64,000 bases of DNA from Asterias rubens (GCF_902459465.1 NC_047066.1:9117047-9181046), one strand, 5' to 3'. Counted from the stretch's first letter, positions 10,833-21,580 are shown. Notes: generated from the letters alone by a model not told the origin. Program-made: numbers and translations.

Positions 10833-11196
10833 AAGACAACACTATTGGTAATTACTCAAAATAGTTGTTAGCATAAAAACTTACTTGCCAACAATCAATA
10901 GAGAGCTGTTGATAGTATTAAACATTATGAGAAACGGCTCCCTCTGAAGTAACGTAGTTTTCGATAAAGAAGTAATTTTCCACTAAAATGTTTTAATTTG
11001 ATTTCGAGACCTCAGAACTAGATGTTGAGGTCCCGAAATTAAGCACACAACTTCGTGTGACAAGGGTGCTTTTTCATATTATTATCTCGCAACTTCGAAG
11101 ACCAACTGATGAGTTCACATTTTTCCGATTTGTTATTTTGTGCATATGTTGAGATACACCACGTTGACAATACCAAAGGTGTCCAGTGTCTTTAAA
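10833..11196 (+). mobile_element. MITE-A copy 4
   Basis: Forward copy, from ACAACACTATTGGTAATTAC to GTGTCCAGTGTCTTTAA, with the internal hairpin GACCTCAGAACTAGATGTTG/AGGTC and the core ACCAACTGATGAGTTCAC-ATTTTTCCGATTTG. The terminal TTAAAGGC is lost at the left. Confidence 0.85.
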
Positions 11197-11199
11197 CAA

Positions 11200-13495
11200 A
11201 GGAGGAATAACTTTCGTTAATGAAGACTGATTCTGAAAACCCAAGCAGCAAAAAGTACGAGCGCTCTAGTGCGTGTTTTGTAGAGAACCAAGCAATGTTT
11301 TGTTATGGATAGTCATTGTTTCTTCTTGCGCCATTCGGAATGCGATGCTATTTTACAGTGTATGCATCGCAGCAACACGAACATTTCCCTGGCTTAACTT
11401 AAATGTTACCCAACAGCAAAGCAAGATTCAATCAATATGTTACATGTGGGTTTTTTGTCAGGTTGTTCTCCTTGTGTTTGTTTGTTCAGGTTTTTTTTTC
11501 TTTTCCTAGAATTTGTTTGAAATCGACGGTTGATAATTTAATGAACAATCCTGATAATGTGGGTTGGATAAACAAGTGATCGGGGTCGACGCGTCAAATA
11601 TCTTCGAATTTAAACCACAGTAAAAAGATGTTTATATTAAACCTAAAAAACGAAGAATAGATGGACACTTGCGTCGGGGATAATATACAGAATAATAATT
11701 CCCCACGACCCTTGCAGTTCAAGAGCGGTGCCTAACTAGACCACCGAGATTGTCCGGTAGCTAAAGGCAGTTCGAATCATATGCTTTTGGATTGGGTACG
11801 GCAACGAGTTAATATATGGAAATTTGCATCGGGGATAAAGAATGCTAATTTGGTTTTACCCCATAATAATACACAACAAAGATCTTACAGAGCACCTTAT
11901 CACACCAGATGCATCGCGATGGTGTCCCAATGTGCTCATAATTGGAAAAATGTCTTTCGTTTTGGCAGCACAAGCTGTCAAACCTCGTTCAGAGGGGAAA
12001 AACCAAACATTCTAAAACGAATTTATTTCTGCGAATATGCAGCCCATGAAACTTGAAACCGTTAAGCAATGAACTTTTTTGTGAAGTTAATTAAATGTGA
12101 AAGCAAACAAAGGCTGAGATCCAGACGAAGAAAAACAAAATAAAGAATCACCTTCCGAGATTTGTGTATACAGAAAGCAAACTCCATTCGTCCCTTGTAT
12201 CAATATGAAACAACTTCACTGTATTTGAAGAGAAAATAATCTGAGAGAGCAAATCTTTCGGAGACATGTCACGTTTAATTCGATCAGAAAACAACCGCCA
12301 TCGCAAGACTAGTGCCATGGTAGAGGCGATTTCATCCGTTCTGAACTTTTTTTTTTTTTTTCTTTTTTTTCTTTCGTTTTCTTACAGGATTTCAGGCTCA
12401 CTTGTATTGGTGAATCTCCCAAAAAATTAAAAACAACCTAAAAGTTTAAATTTAAAAACCATGGCCAACCCCCCCCCCCCACCCCACCCCTCCCACTAAC
12501 ATACACATTGAACATCAAGTGTTGATATACGACATTATACTACGCCAACAACCTCGTAACAACATGCCAGGTTTTTTTTTTTAACGAAATGGTATTATGT
12601 TCCATCAAAGGTTTCCCGAAGAGCACCAGGACTAATTGAACGCGGCTTTCTGTTTAAAAAAAACATACTTTAAAGGATATAACGTTCTTTGATGTACGGA
12701 ACAAATAAAACAATTTTCATCCGTCGGCATGGTGTGCTTACGCATCGTGTCACATAACTTTTGAAAGCCGAGCAGTTTTTAACAGAACTCATGAAAGTAC
12801 TGCGTACAGTGCTAACATACATCGATTCATAAGTTAGACAGTGCCTATAAAATTGCTAGGTTGTTATTTTGCTATCCACTTTCCACTACGTGGTATCCCC
12901 GGAGAAGCCACCTTTATACGTCAATGGGCAACGCGCATTGAAACCTCCCCCTTGCAGACGTCGTCGTCAATTTATTCAATCACCTACTATGTTTGTTCTT
13001 TCATTCAAAAGCTCGCTGGCGCCTAGCTCTGTGAAATTGTTTTCTTTTTATTCACTATGTTGTGTAGAAAGCAAAATGAGTCACATCACCGGTAATAAAT
13101 CGTTTAGTTTACAAGGGCAATGTCTAAATTTTAATTTGATTGTGAAAGGTTGATGATGTGTTTTCAAAAGTATGCCGTGTTGATTATTCGTCCCTGAAGG
13201 GTTTAGATTGGTACGGGGACCGATGCCTTTGCACTCTGCGTATATACAATGTCATAAGAGATGAGAACCGTATTTTGGGGCTGTTAATGTAATTGATATC
13301 AATTAAACGATGTTGTCCTTCATAAGTGTTTAAATTCACCGCGGTCTTATAATTTTATCTGTCATCATAAAATAATTAGCAGCATACATGAACGTGTTGA
13401 TGGAGACACAAAATCCGTCAATTCGTTTGCTGAAACTTCCTCTATTCCTTTATCCAATTTTCACTTTACAATAGTAAAACAAAACATAACTAAAA
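11200..13495. other. About 2.3 kb with no gene recognised
   Basis: Several open frames of 60-95 codons, none with a domain, conserved motif or convincing splice sites. There are long T runs near 12348-12372 and a C-rich run (12 or more C, then CCCCACCCC) near 12470-12495. No inverted repeat or known repeat family seen. Confidence 0.4.
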
Positions 13496-13497
13496 CT

Positions 13498-13738
13498 CGT
13501 CATACACATCTGGTAAATAGTATCTCACTTGGTGTGTCCAAACGTTTGAACTCAATTGGTCGAAGTTAAAGAGAAAAATGATAAAAAAACATCATTGTTG
13601 CATAAACTGTGTGCTTTCAAATGCCCAAAAGAAGTCTTTTTAACGAGTGAGAAATTACCTCTTTCTCACTCAAATAACAAAGTGTTTACGCTCAAAATTA
13701 CTTTGAGTAGTTACCAATAGTGTCCAATGCCTTTAAAT
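13498..13738 (-). mobile_element. MITE-A copy 5, rearranged
   Basis: Reverse-oriented and degenerate: CATCTGGTAAATAG, TTGAACTCAATTGGTCGAAG, a rearranged centre, then GAGTAGTTACCAATAGTGTC and CAATGCCTTTAAA at the end. The core has lost several bases. Confidence 0.7.
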
Positions 13739-14079
13739 ATCAAAATGCACTTTGTCAACAAATACATGGAATTAAAAAAGAAAATTGTAGTTTGTTCCAT
13801 TTTATATTTCATTAGCACCAGCAGTAACCGTAAAGTGCCTCCCCCGTCTAAATATAGACAATCGAAGGAAGACACGCGAGGTGAAATTAACAGCCTATTT
13901 GTACTACAAACTCTTGCCAACTTTTCAACGCGGCATCAATTTTTGGGGTTGAGACGTCCCCAGGTCTGGACACGCACCAGACGCTTAAGACCCTACACTA
14001 TCATCACCTGCTCGAACCCGTGTAGTTCAGATTGGACGTTTCCATTGATTAGTCCATCCATATTGACGCCATATCTCTT

Positions 14080-14309
14080 GATGTAAAAGAGTGACAATGT
14101 CACTATCTTGTCGGGGTGGCGTTAGTTTCGCTCTGTTGAGAGTAAAAGTCAATTTGTGTCACTCTTTTTAAGTGAAATTGGAACGAACTTCACTTTAAAT
14201 CGAGTTGAAATTAACCGTCTTTTACTCCAAAAGAAGTTGTCCGCCATAATGGCTCTTTGTAAAAAGCGGTTGGCGTACAAAACGAGTGTTTTGTTCACTC
14301 TTTTACATC
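14080..14309. mobile_element. Short inverted-repeat element
   Basis: Terminal inverted repeats GATGTAAAAGAGTGA (14080-14094) and TCACTCTTTTACATC (14295-14309). The interior repeats the CACTCTTTTTAAGTG and GAGTAAAAGTCAA words on both strands. About 230 bp, no coding capacity. Target duplication is not clear. Confidence 0.6.
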
Positions 14310-14334
14310 TATTGTGGTTTCGTTTTAGCTACTA

Positions 14335-14770
14335 ATGAAATCGTCTTCGTTTTCATGCACGCTTGATTTCGTTTGTCCCATTCATATTCAATTCAGTCAT
14401 TCTATTCAATTTATAGGCAACCAAGACCATTCAATTGACCATTCTCAAGTTGAATTGTACTACCTATTTACATTTAACGAAATTGAATGGTTGACCACAC
14501 AGTTTTTGCTGCTGGCCTTAAACGAGTCTTGTGGTCCAATTATATTGTAATAATAATTTCTTAGCAATGAATCTAAACTGGCGATATCGATTTACTTGTT
14601 TTGACCCGTTCAATATTGATTCAACGGAGCATTCCTTTTTAAACGAAAATGAATGGGCCACTAGTTTCATAGATTTGTGTTTAAGTTTGAAGGGCACAAC
14701 CTATTTCTATTTAGTTTACCTTTGCTCTTCCCTGGACGGCCACACTCGGGATAATATATTTGAATAATAA
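14335..14770. repeat. AATTGAATGG-rich repeat region
   Basis: Repeated variants of ATTCAATT, CAATTGAATGG and AACGAAATTGAATGG on both strands. Two open frames of 71 and 78 codons have no recognisable domain. A similar texture (CAATTTC, CAAATTC, TTCGAATT) occurs at 32240-32650. I cannot name the family. Confidence 0.35.
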
Positions 14771-14813
14771 ATAATAACTATTTCGAGTAAGTGGAGAGAC
14801 AGACAGGAAAGTA

Positions 14814-15841
14814 AACTGCTCACAAAAAGTAAGGAAACTTGTTTTAATCCAGTATATTTGTTATTATTTAATACTCTTTTTGTATATGGTATGTATCATT
14901 GCAAAGCTGAACTCTTCCTCTTCAAAATGATACCACAATCGCAATGATTACATGTTGCTGGACATGACCACGTTAATGAGAATGAGACAAAGTCACAAAT
15001 CAAATGTGCCAAAATAAGCAATATTTTTGTGTTACTGTATGAATTGACACTGTAATTCAAACAAGCAAGACAACTTACTGATCTTAATCCACTTGATTGA
15101 GACAAAAAATTTGGTATAGAGCAAGACAACTTACTGATCGTAATACACTTTATTGATACAAAAAGTTCAGTAACGAGTGGATGATCCGAAGGCGTTGATG
15201 ACAGCATGGCACTTTCTTCTCATGCTGCACACAAGTCTTGTGATGCGCTGATGATGAGGAATTGGCGTTCCATTCTTCATTAAAGGAACCTGGTTAGGTC
15301 AGCCACGGTGTTCCATGGGATCCAGGTCTGGACTGTTAGCAGGCCAATCCATCCGGTGCACCCCAACATTTTTCAGGTAGTCAGTCACCAGTCGGGCTCG
15401 AAGGGGGCGAGCGTTGTCATCTTGAAAGATGGAGTTTGGTCCAAAGTCTGCAAGTATGGGACTGCATCCGGCTGTAGAATATCGTCTTGCAAATACCCAT
15501 CAAACAAGGTGTTTTTCATGAGATGAGGGCAAATTGTGTCCGATGAGCTCACTGGTGAAAATCACTGTGTAATGGTTCTGAAAAGCTTGATCGGTTTGAT
15601 TAATGAGCATTACCTATTGACCATTCACAGACCATGGTAGATTTGGCACATTTGATTTGTGACTTTGCTTCATTGTTATTCATGTAGGCAAGTCCAGCAA
15701 CATGTAATCATTGCAAATGTGGTATCATTTTAAAGAGGAACAGTTCAGCTTTGCATTGATATATACCATATACAAAGAGAGTATTAAATAATAACAATAT
15801 ACTGGATTGAAAAAAAGTTTCCTTACTTTTTGTGAGCAGTT
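14814..15841 (-). mobile_element. Tc1-type transposon, internally shortened (DD34E relic)
   Basis: A complete pair of termini: AACTGCTCACAAAAAGTAAG starts at 14814 and its complement ends at 15841, each flanked outside by TA (14812-14813 and 15842-15843), the Tc1/mariner target duplication. The inverted repeats extend about 210 bp with high similarity. The interior keeps the C-terminal half of the transposase on the minus strand; the DNA-binding region and the first catalytic Asp are missing. It is non-autonomous. A 63-bp direct duplication lies inside at 15066-15180. Confidence 0.9.
15165..15520 (-). pseudogene. Tc1-type transposase pseudogene, C-terminal part
   Basis: On the minus strand the reading gives LQDDILQP, then (after a frame change) GPNSIFQDDNARP, RMDWPANSPDLDPMEH, a stop, and near the end CHAVINAFGSSTRY. 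These are ordered motifs of Tc1 transposases, which use a DDE triad to cut and join DNA. Exactly 34 residues separate the Asp of QDDN from the Glu of DPME, so the DD34E spacing is kept. The stop after HRG, the frame change and the missing N-terminal half show that it is dead. Confidence 0.85.
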
Positions 15842-15849
15842 TAATTAAA

Positions 15850-17075
15850 TTATTCTTGGAATTAAACATTAATTTCTCAGATTACATCATACACCAAACA
15901 TGCGATTCTTTGGTGATTTAAATACTTGGACATTTTTATTTTATACTCGTGTTGATTTCTAACCAACAATGGCACTTTATAAGAAATGGTTTGGCAGGGT
16001 GCTTATTAATGCCTTCTAACACGTAGGATTTGAGATAAAAACTACAGGGTTCCTTGCCAAAAGTTTCCTTTTATACGTTTAATTACCTAACACAATGTTG
16101 ATAGCGCGTAAGTTACTGATACAGTATTAACGCCAATAAGATAATTCCGTGTTGAATTTTGATTCATTTTTTAATGGCAACCCTACTTGGTCCGATGAAA
16201 GTGAAATCGTTCGGGGCGATTTTAAAACCACTATTTACACATCAGCCTCTATGTATTAACATTGCAATGTTAATTTCATCTAATGGCAGATAGTCACCGC
16301 ATCGCAAATACTGACAAATCCAACTGCACTCAAGAGGCGCCTGATGGATATCTTACCGACTGAGCTATCACCGTAACAGCCTTGTCCAAAGCCGAAGCCT
16401 GTTGCGGCTTCGTTTTTAGCTTAAATGTACGAGGTTGAAAAATCGAGCTTCGACCCGACGGTATAATGTATATCAAGTACTGCATGCGGTACCGTGCAGT
16501 TCCTCGTTCAACGCGTGATTCATGCTACGTGGTGAATTCAATGTGGAGTGCTTGAATGCGTAAAAAGTCTTGGGACAAGTCTACCACCATACACAGCTAC
16601 TGTAGTGTGAACTTTGACCTCAGGGTGGCGTCATTTCCATAAGCCCCACGATTCGGGCTAGTAATTGCTTTAGTAACCAGATTCATCAAGCCAGTGAAAA
16701 TATTGTGACAGTTACAACTCACGCTCATTGCAGAAACAACATCCACGCAATAAGTAAGCAATTGAAAGTGATATCAGACCACAGCCACATTTTAGAACCT
16801 AAACCGCAGAGGGCAAGAAAGGGCAATGACAATCAGTTCAAATTACCCAGCATCTCATCTACCATCTACGAACAATCTGAAACTATGGAATAATCTTCCA
16901 CAATCCCTCATAAATTCCAAATCCCACCACATCTTCCAAAGTGGTACTATGCACAATCTTGGCCTAAACGACAACAACATAAAACCGAATTAGTAACGCT
17001 CTCCTGACCTCCTTGTTAAGTTCCCCAGCGGAAGCATCAGGAGGAAAATCTACCAAGTACCCAAGTACCAAGTAT
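15850..17075. other. No gene recognised; SINE-head relic at 16330
   Basis: Open frames are short and unlike known proteins. Apart from the tRNA-like relic listed separately, I see no structure. Confidence 0.4.
16325..16380 (-). repeat. tRNA-derived SINE head relic
   Basis: On the minus strand the sequence reads GGTGATAGCTCAGTCGGTAA, which contains a good tRNA A-box (TAGCTCAGTCGG). The B-box region downstream is decayed. A SINE relic is more likely than a real tRNA, since no cloverleaf or acceptor stem closes. Confidence 0.45.
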
Positions 17076-17079
17076 TTAA

Positions 17080-17279
17080 AGGCAACGTAGAGTAAAAATC
17101 TAAGGTCTCGAAATCAAATTCGTGGAAAATTACTTCTTTCTCTAAAACTTCGTCATTCAGAGGGAGCCGTTTCTCAACATGTTGTATACTATCAACCTCT
17201 ACCCATTACTCTTTACCAAGTACGGTTTTATGCCAATTATTATTTTAAGTAATTACCAATAGTGTCCACTGCTTTTAAT
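17080..17279 (-). mobile_element. MITE-A copy 6, half element
   Basis: Only one half is present: AAGGTCTCGAAATCAAATTC, ATTACTTCTTTCTCTAAAAC, CAGAGGGAGCCGTTTCTC, ending GTGTCCACTGCTTTTAA. The half with the CACAGGTTTG core is absent. Confidence 0.85.
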
Positions 17280-18136
17280 TAACAAATACCATTCTTTGAC
17301 AACATGTCTGCATCACACGCGCTTTTAATGAACGATGTGTTTATTGAAAAGGAAAGAATCATCATTTACTTTTCAGAAAACAAATAGTCCTACACCTGAA
17401 TTATAAGTGGACGTACAGTTTTGAATTGGTTTTGGATGGTAAGTGATCGATGCTACCATAGTAAACAGTTAACACGACTTCTAGTGCCATTATGTTTGTT
17501 AAGCTTTTACAAATTATGTGAAGGTGTCGTTTAACCACTTTCAATTACCTTTGGATATATCCGGTGAGTGTCAGTGAGATCAAGGCTTTTGAACCAAAAC
17601 TGGTTATGATTGAAGGCTGCGAATGACCTTTGGCACGGGTCTTGGAATGCGGAAGCTGCACAATATAGGGCGCCACCAAGTGTTCCCTTGGGATGCTTTA
17701 CGTCACAATTAACCATGGAAGTGATCAAATTCAACGCTTTCTACAAACTGTCGATTAAACAGAATACTTCATACAATTGGTTGTTTTGCTTCAACATGTG
17801 TTCACGTCACGATCAAACTTGAGCGACAGCCGTACGGTCATTAAAGGACACGGCTTTACATTAGGAAAGTTACTTTTGGAACGTTTAGTTTGTGTGGAGC
17901 TGAAGTTCATCTTTGCGAAAAAAAGGTTACTTTGGTCGTTTTTCTCTGGGGTGTGTGTAAAACAATTACTTGCGAATATACGAGCTGTTTACACAGTACA
18001 AAACTCAATTGGGTTTGCATAATTTGAAAATAACACCTGAGAGTCTAACTCTATCAAAAGGCATACTGTTTTCGGCATGCAGTCGACGTTATTGATTGAT
18101 GAATAATTCCTGTTTTTCTTTTCCACCTTTTTTCAG
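17280..18136 (+). other. Sequence upstream of the GPCR exon (presumed intron)
   Basis: The exon at 18137 is preceded by a pyrimidine tract and TTTTTTCAG at 18128-18136, a good splice acceptor. The sequence upstream is therefore presumed to be intron. Open frames of 60-81 codons here show no GPCR-like helices. Confidence 0.5.
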
Positions 18137-18628
18137 CTACGCCGTGTTGGTATTTCGGGTGGTATGTTATCCAACCCACCAAGCACTATTAGTGGAGTCA
18201 CGACAGTGGGTAACGCCAATGTGCGTCGGAAACGTCGCTTCTCGGCCTACAAACGTGACGTCAAAGCCGTAAAATCCGTAGGCGTCATCATACTGGTGTT
18301 CGCGTTCTGTTGGTTACCACTCTCAATCATTAACTCCAGGACTGCACTGTGTCCCGATTGCACTCCGCCCTCTGCGACTGTATTTAATGTGGTAATCGTA
18401 TTGTCGCATGTGAATTCGGCTGTGAATCCCTTTATTTATGCATATGGGAAGGACTTCAGGGTGGCGTATAAGAGGACAATATGTAAACTGTTCCCATGCT
18501 GCTCTTACTGCATGGATGGTGGGATGCCGGGTACCACTGTGGCTGCTATGGGAATGTCCATGCACTATGGCGACGGTGCGGTGGAGAGTGTTACTGAACC
18601 AGAACGGGTCCAAGCCCTAAAACCCTAA
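18137..18628 (+). CDS. Adenosine-receptor-like GPCR, terminal coding exon
   Basis: 163 codons in phase 0 after the acceptor at 18136, ending at TAA 18626-18628. Class A GPCRs bind ligand within a seven-helix bundle in the plasma membrane and signal through G proteins. The exon starts in the third intracellular loop (basic VRRKRRFSAYKRDVKAVKS, residues 29-47). TM6 follows with FAFCWLPL (55-62), then an extracellular CPDC (72-75), then TM7 with VLSHVNSAVNPFIYAY (88-103, NPxxY at 97-101), a short helix 8 and a Cys-rich tail (CKLFPCC) suited to palmitoylation. The combination of CWLPL-IIN, CPDC and LSH-NS-NPFIYAY is that of adenosine receptors. TM1-5 exons are not visible within 18 kb upstream. 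Vertebrate adenosine receptors are split earlier, in the second intracellular loop (known), so the intron position differs. Confidence 0.8.
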   Translation, partial: LRRVGISGGMLSNPPSTISGVTTVGNANVRRKRRFSAYKRDVKAVKSVGVIILVFAFCWLPLSIINSRTALCPDCTPPSATVFNVVIVLSHVNSAVNPFIYAYGKDFRVAYKRTICKLFPCCSYCMDGGMPGTTVAAMGMSMHYGDGAVESVTEPERVQALKP

Positions 18629-18784
18629 ACCCTAAAGTTTCTATCACCAACATGTATTTATTGCTAATTCTACTATTGACAAAGAATAACTTATGATCAC
18701 TAATTAGTTGTAACGAGTATTACCACACACTCTATAATAGTGTTGACCTATTGACCTATCACAACAGTGACCTTACCAGCCTCA

Positions 18785-18900
18785 CCATCTGGGAGTTAAA
18801 ATTAACTCCTCGGGATACCAAAATTATCCAAATTTACACCTTAAGGTGTTAAAACAACACACATTCTAAATTTATGTTATTTTAACACACGTGTGTATTG
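18785..18900. repeat. Small palindrome cluster after the GPCR exon
   Basis: GGAGTTAAAATTAACTCC and ACACCTTAAGGTGT are perfect palindromes, followed by paired GTTAAAACAACACA and TATTTTAACACACGTGTG words. This may be a small foldback element in the 3' UTR or just beyond. No terminator or poly(A) role can be shown. Confidence 0.45.
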
Positions 18901-19059
18901 TGGTATATCTATGTGGCAACACCCATGATGTCAAAACGCCTCAGGTTACGCAGTGTGCGTGTATCCCTTCTGTTGCCTAAAATGCACATCGCACTGTATC
19001 TACCTCACTGGTTTAACACACACTGACATTAACTCCTAAAATGGCGCAACCAAGATTAA

Positions 19060-19262
19060 TGTGATGGTGACGTCATGTGTGCACAACACGTCATCGACCG
19101 CCATATTTGATGATAAACATTGGAAAACTGCATGCGTGTACGCGCTGCCCACAACCCTCAGCCAATGATAGCCTTTCCTGCGTACACGTTTCATCAAAGA
19201 TTGTGGTCAATGACGTCATACACAATCCATCTAACAGTAAACACCTGTTTCAAAGTTTCTGC
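19060..19262. repeat. TGACGTCA-containing repeat, copy 3 (best preserved)
   Basis: Both ends carry TGACGTCA (GATGGTGACGTCATGTGTG at the left, GTCAATGACGTCATACAC at the right) in roughly inverted order. Between them are CGCCATATTTGATGATAAAC and CAGCCAATGATAGCCTTTCC. Copies at 6355 and 9440 confirm a dispersed family. Confidence 0.6.
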
Positions 19263-19975
19263 AGAGTTTAGCAAATCTTTGTAAACGGCTGAACACTTTT
19301 GCCGATACCGTTTTGGATATTTTAAACCAATTTGCAGCTGTCGTGTTAAAAAAAAGTGGGGGAAAAGGAAAGAAAAATTGCAGTGTTATTGTACCACTTG
19401 TTTTATGTTTTATAAATCAGTTTTTCAGTTAGAAATGTGCCACCAGTGACGCGTCACTATGTAACAAGTCGTAATGAGTCAAGTTTTAAAATCAACACCT
19501 AAAGCCGGTTGCCTATTCCATCAAGTATAACAAAGCGTAAAGTGTTGTTTATATCTGGTGAAACCCACTGTTTGTTTCAGTCCTATAATGGCCGTAGATA
19601 TTACTATTATTATATTAACATACCTGTGAAAATTTCATTTCTAAGGGTGCTATAGCGTTTTTGAGATATTGCAAACAACACAGAGATGTTTTATCCATGG
19701 CGGAAGAATATTCTGTAGTTGGAATTCACAACAACTGTGTGAATGCTTCTTAGATGCAAATTATTTGGGATAAAAGTATAAGTATTTTTCCTAATCGAGG
19801 CGGTTCAAAGTGAAAATTTGTTTTACGAAATGCATTTCCAAAGCTGATATGACATTAATTTATAGAGTCTTAACAAAATGTATACGGACCCGATAAGCCA
19901 AGAGAAATTGATATTACTTGGAATGTGCAAATTTTTATAAGTACTAATTTAAAGGTATCAAAGTGTATAACTAGT
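19263..19975. other. No gene or repeat recognised
   Basis: AT-rich sequence without open frames of note. Confidence 0.4.
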
Positions 19976-20225
19976 TTATCATCATTCATTACTGGGCAAA
20001 GTGGGAATTGCACAAAATAAAACTTGGTCATTGATATCTACCACTTCTAGCAGATGAAGAACATGAAATTGAGATGGGCGGGGAACTAAGCAAGAATGCG
20101 TGGCAGCAGAATAATGACCAAGGACATACAGGAGAAAAAGAGTAAACAAGGACAAAGACGGAGAGATGAAGTCGTCGCTTAACACGGCAACATCCCATGC
20201 AGTGGATTTTGAATGAGAGAAGGTG

Positions 20226-20424
20226 TGCATGAGTCGACAGCAATAGTTGACTGCATGAGTCGACTGCATGAGTCGACAGCAGTTGACTGCATGAGTCGAC
20301 AGCAGTTGACTGCATGAGTCGACTGCATGAGTCGACAGCAGCAGTTGACTACAAGAGTCGACTGCATGAGTCGACAGCAGCAGTTGACTGCATGAGTCGA
20401 CTGCATGAGTCGACAGCAGCATTG
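20226..20424. repeat. SalI-type minisatellite
   Basis: Tandem array built from two alternating words, CATGAGTCGACTG and CAGCAGTTGACTG. It contains ten GTCGAC palindromes within about 190 bp. Higher-order spacing is near 36-39 bp. A 198-codon minus-strand frame runs through it only because the period is a multiple of three; the encoded repeat is STHAVDSCSQLLL. Confidence 0.9.
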
Positions 20425-20539
20425 GCTGCAACAGTTGTATAACTTTTGATAGCTCGTGGGTAGGGTCGGGTAGAGTGTGCGTTATGAATGTGTTTCTTAG
20501 CGAAGTAAAATTATCCAAAGGAAAGTGATGTATGTATGA

Positions 20540-21060
20540 TTTAATGGCGTGGCGTGTCGTGGCCAAGCGGGCAAGCACTCCGGACTTAATATCTGGTGTT
20601 AACTGATCAGCAGAGTGTGGGCTTTATACCTCTGGTCTTGACACTTGAATCCATAAGCAAGACAACTTATTCGCGTTTTTCGTCCTTCGGATGGGACATA
20701 AAGCAGCTGTCGGTCTCTTTTGTTGTGTAATGTACCCTTACGTAAGAGAACCCAGTTACACTTATCGCTAAAGATAACATGGGGTATGGCAGTGGCTGCT
20801 AAGTACGTGCAACACACTTAAATCATGTTTGTTTCGTCCTTCGGATTGGACATCAAACGGTCGGTCCCCATGTGTTGTGTAATGTACGTAAAGTAATTCC
20901 CTTGTGGTTTATATTGATAACGTAATTCAGTTACACTTATTGCTAATAGACGGGTCTGCTAAGAGATGGGGTTTGCTCCGGTTTTTCTGGCAGCGGCTGC
21001 TAAGTGTGTGTGCGGAACACATTTTTGTAAAGGTGCTACGGTGAGTCTTGTAAATCTGGC
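20540..21060 (+). mobile_element. tRNA-derived SINE with duplicated body
   Basis: The head at 20549-20660 has CGTGGCCAAGCGGGCAAGCA (A-box) and GAGTGTGGGCTTTA (weak B-box). The body starts GTCCTTCGGATGGGACATAA at about 20685 and runs through TTGTGTAATGTAC and CAGTTACACTTATCGCTAA to GGCTGCTAAG. A second body, CGTCCTTCGGATTGGACATC, starts at about 20838 and repeats the same words to GGCTGCTAAGTGTGTGTG. The element is thus a head with two tandem bodies. A reverse fragment of the same body lies at 50985-51030. Confidence 0.65.
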
Positions 21061-21254
21061 TAGAAATAATTCGTTTTGCTCCAGGGCCTTGAGTAAGGCA
21101 CTTTCTATAAGATCCTTGTATTATTATAAATGTATCGACAGAATACAAACGAACCCACGAATGGATGCACGCTGGATGGTCATTTACACCAACGCGCAGT
21201 ACCAATTCTGTACACGGGACCTACGGCTGAAATCTCGTCAAAAAGACATAGCAT

Positions 21255-21580
21255 GTATATGGACTTAAACCCACACACTGCTGATCGGAAACACAAGAGC
21301 TTGAGTCCGATGCTCTTAACCACTCGGCCACAACACACCATGTCAAGACAGAGACTCGAACCCACACTCTGCTGATCAGAAACACCAGGGATGGATTTCA
21401 CACAAAAAGTTAAGATTAGTCTTATCTCGAGTTAAGACGAGTTACTCATCCTAACTTAGGAAGAGCCTTAAGTTTGTAACATCTCCTAGGACTAGTCCTG
21501 ATCCTTTGTGAAATCGACCCAAGAGCTTGAGTCAGGTGCTATTATCCCTCTCAACCACGACACGCGTCAACATCACAATG
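21255..21580 (-). mobile_element. tRNA-like SINE heads, three fragments
   Basis: On the minus strand, 21350-21265 reads GTTGTGGCCGAGTGGTTAAG and then GAGCATCGGACTC, a near-perfect tRNA-Ser/Leu-type A-box and anticodon-side sequence, followed by GTGTGGGTTTAAGTCC. Just to the right is a separate B-box, GTGTGGGTTCGAGTC. A third decayed head at about 21525-21570 reads GTCGTGGTTGAGAGGG. Between them, 21390-21520 is a short inverted-repeat element with TTTCACAC and TTTGTGAAATCG ends (family C type). Confidence 0.55.

Noticed and set aside
12465..12496. C-rich run as an i-motif or regulatory site
   Set aside because: Similar C or G runs occur at 21.6, 36.0, 41.7 and 42.4 kb without any gene context; simple homopolymer growth is enough.
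19982..20578. 198-codon open frame on the minus strand
   Set aside because: It stays open because it crosses a minisatellite whose period is a multiple of three; the encoded repeats have no known domain and the flanks look non-coding.
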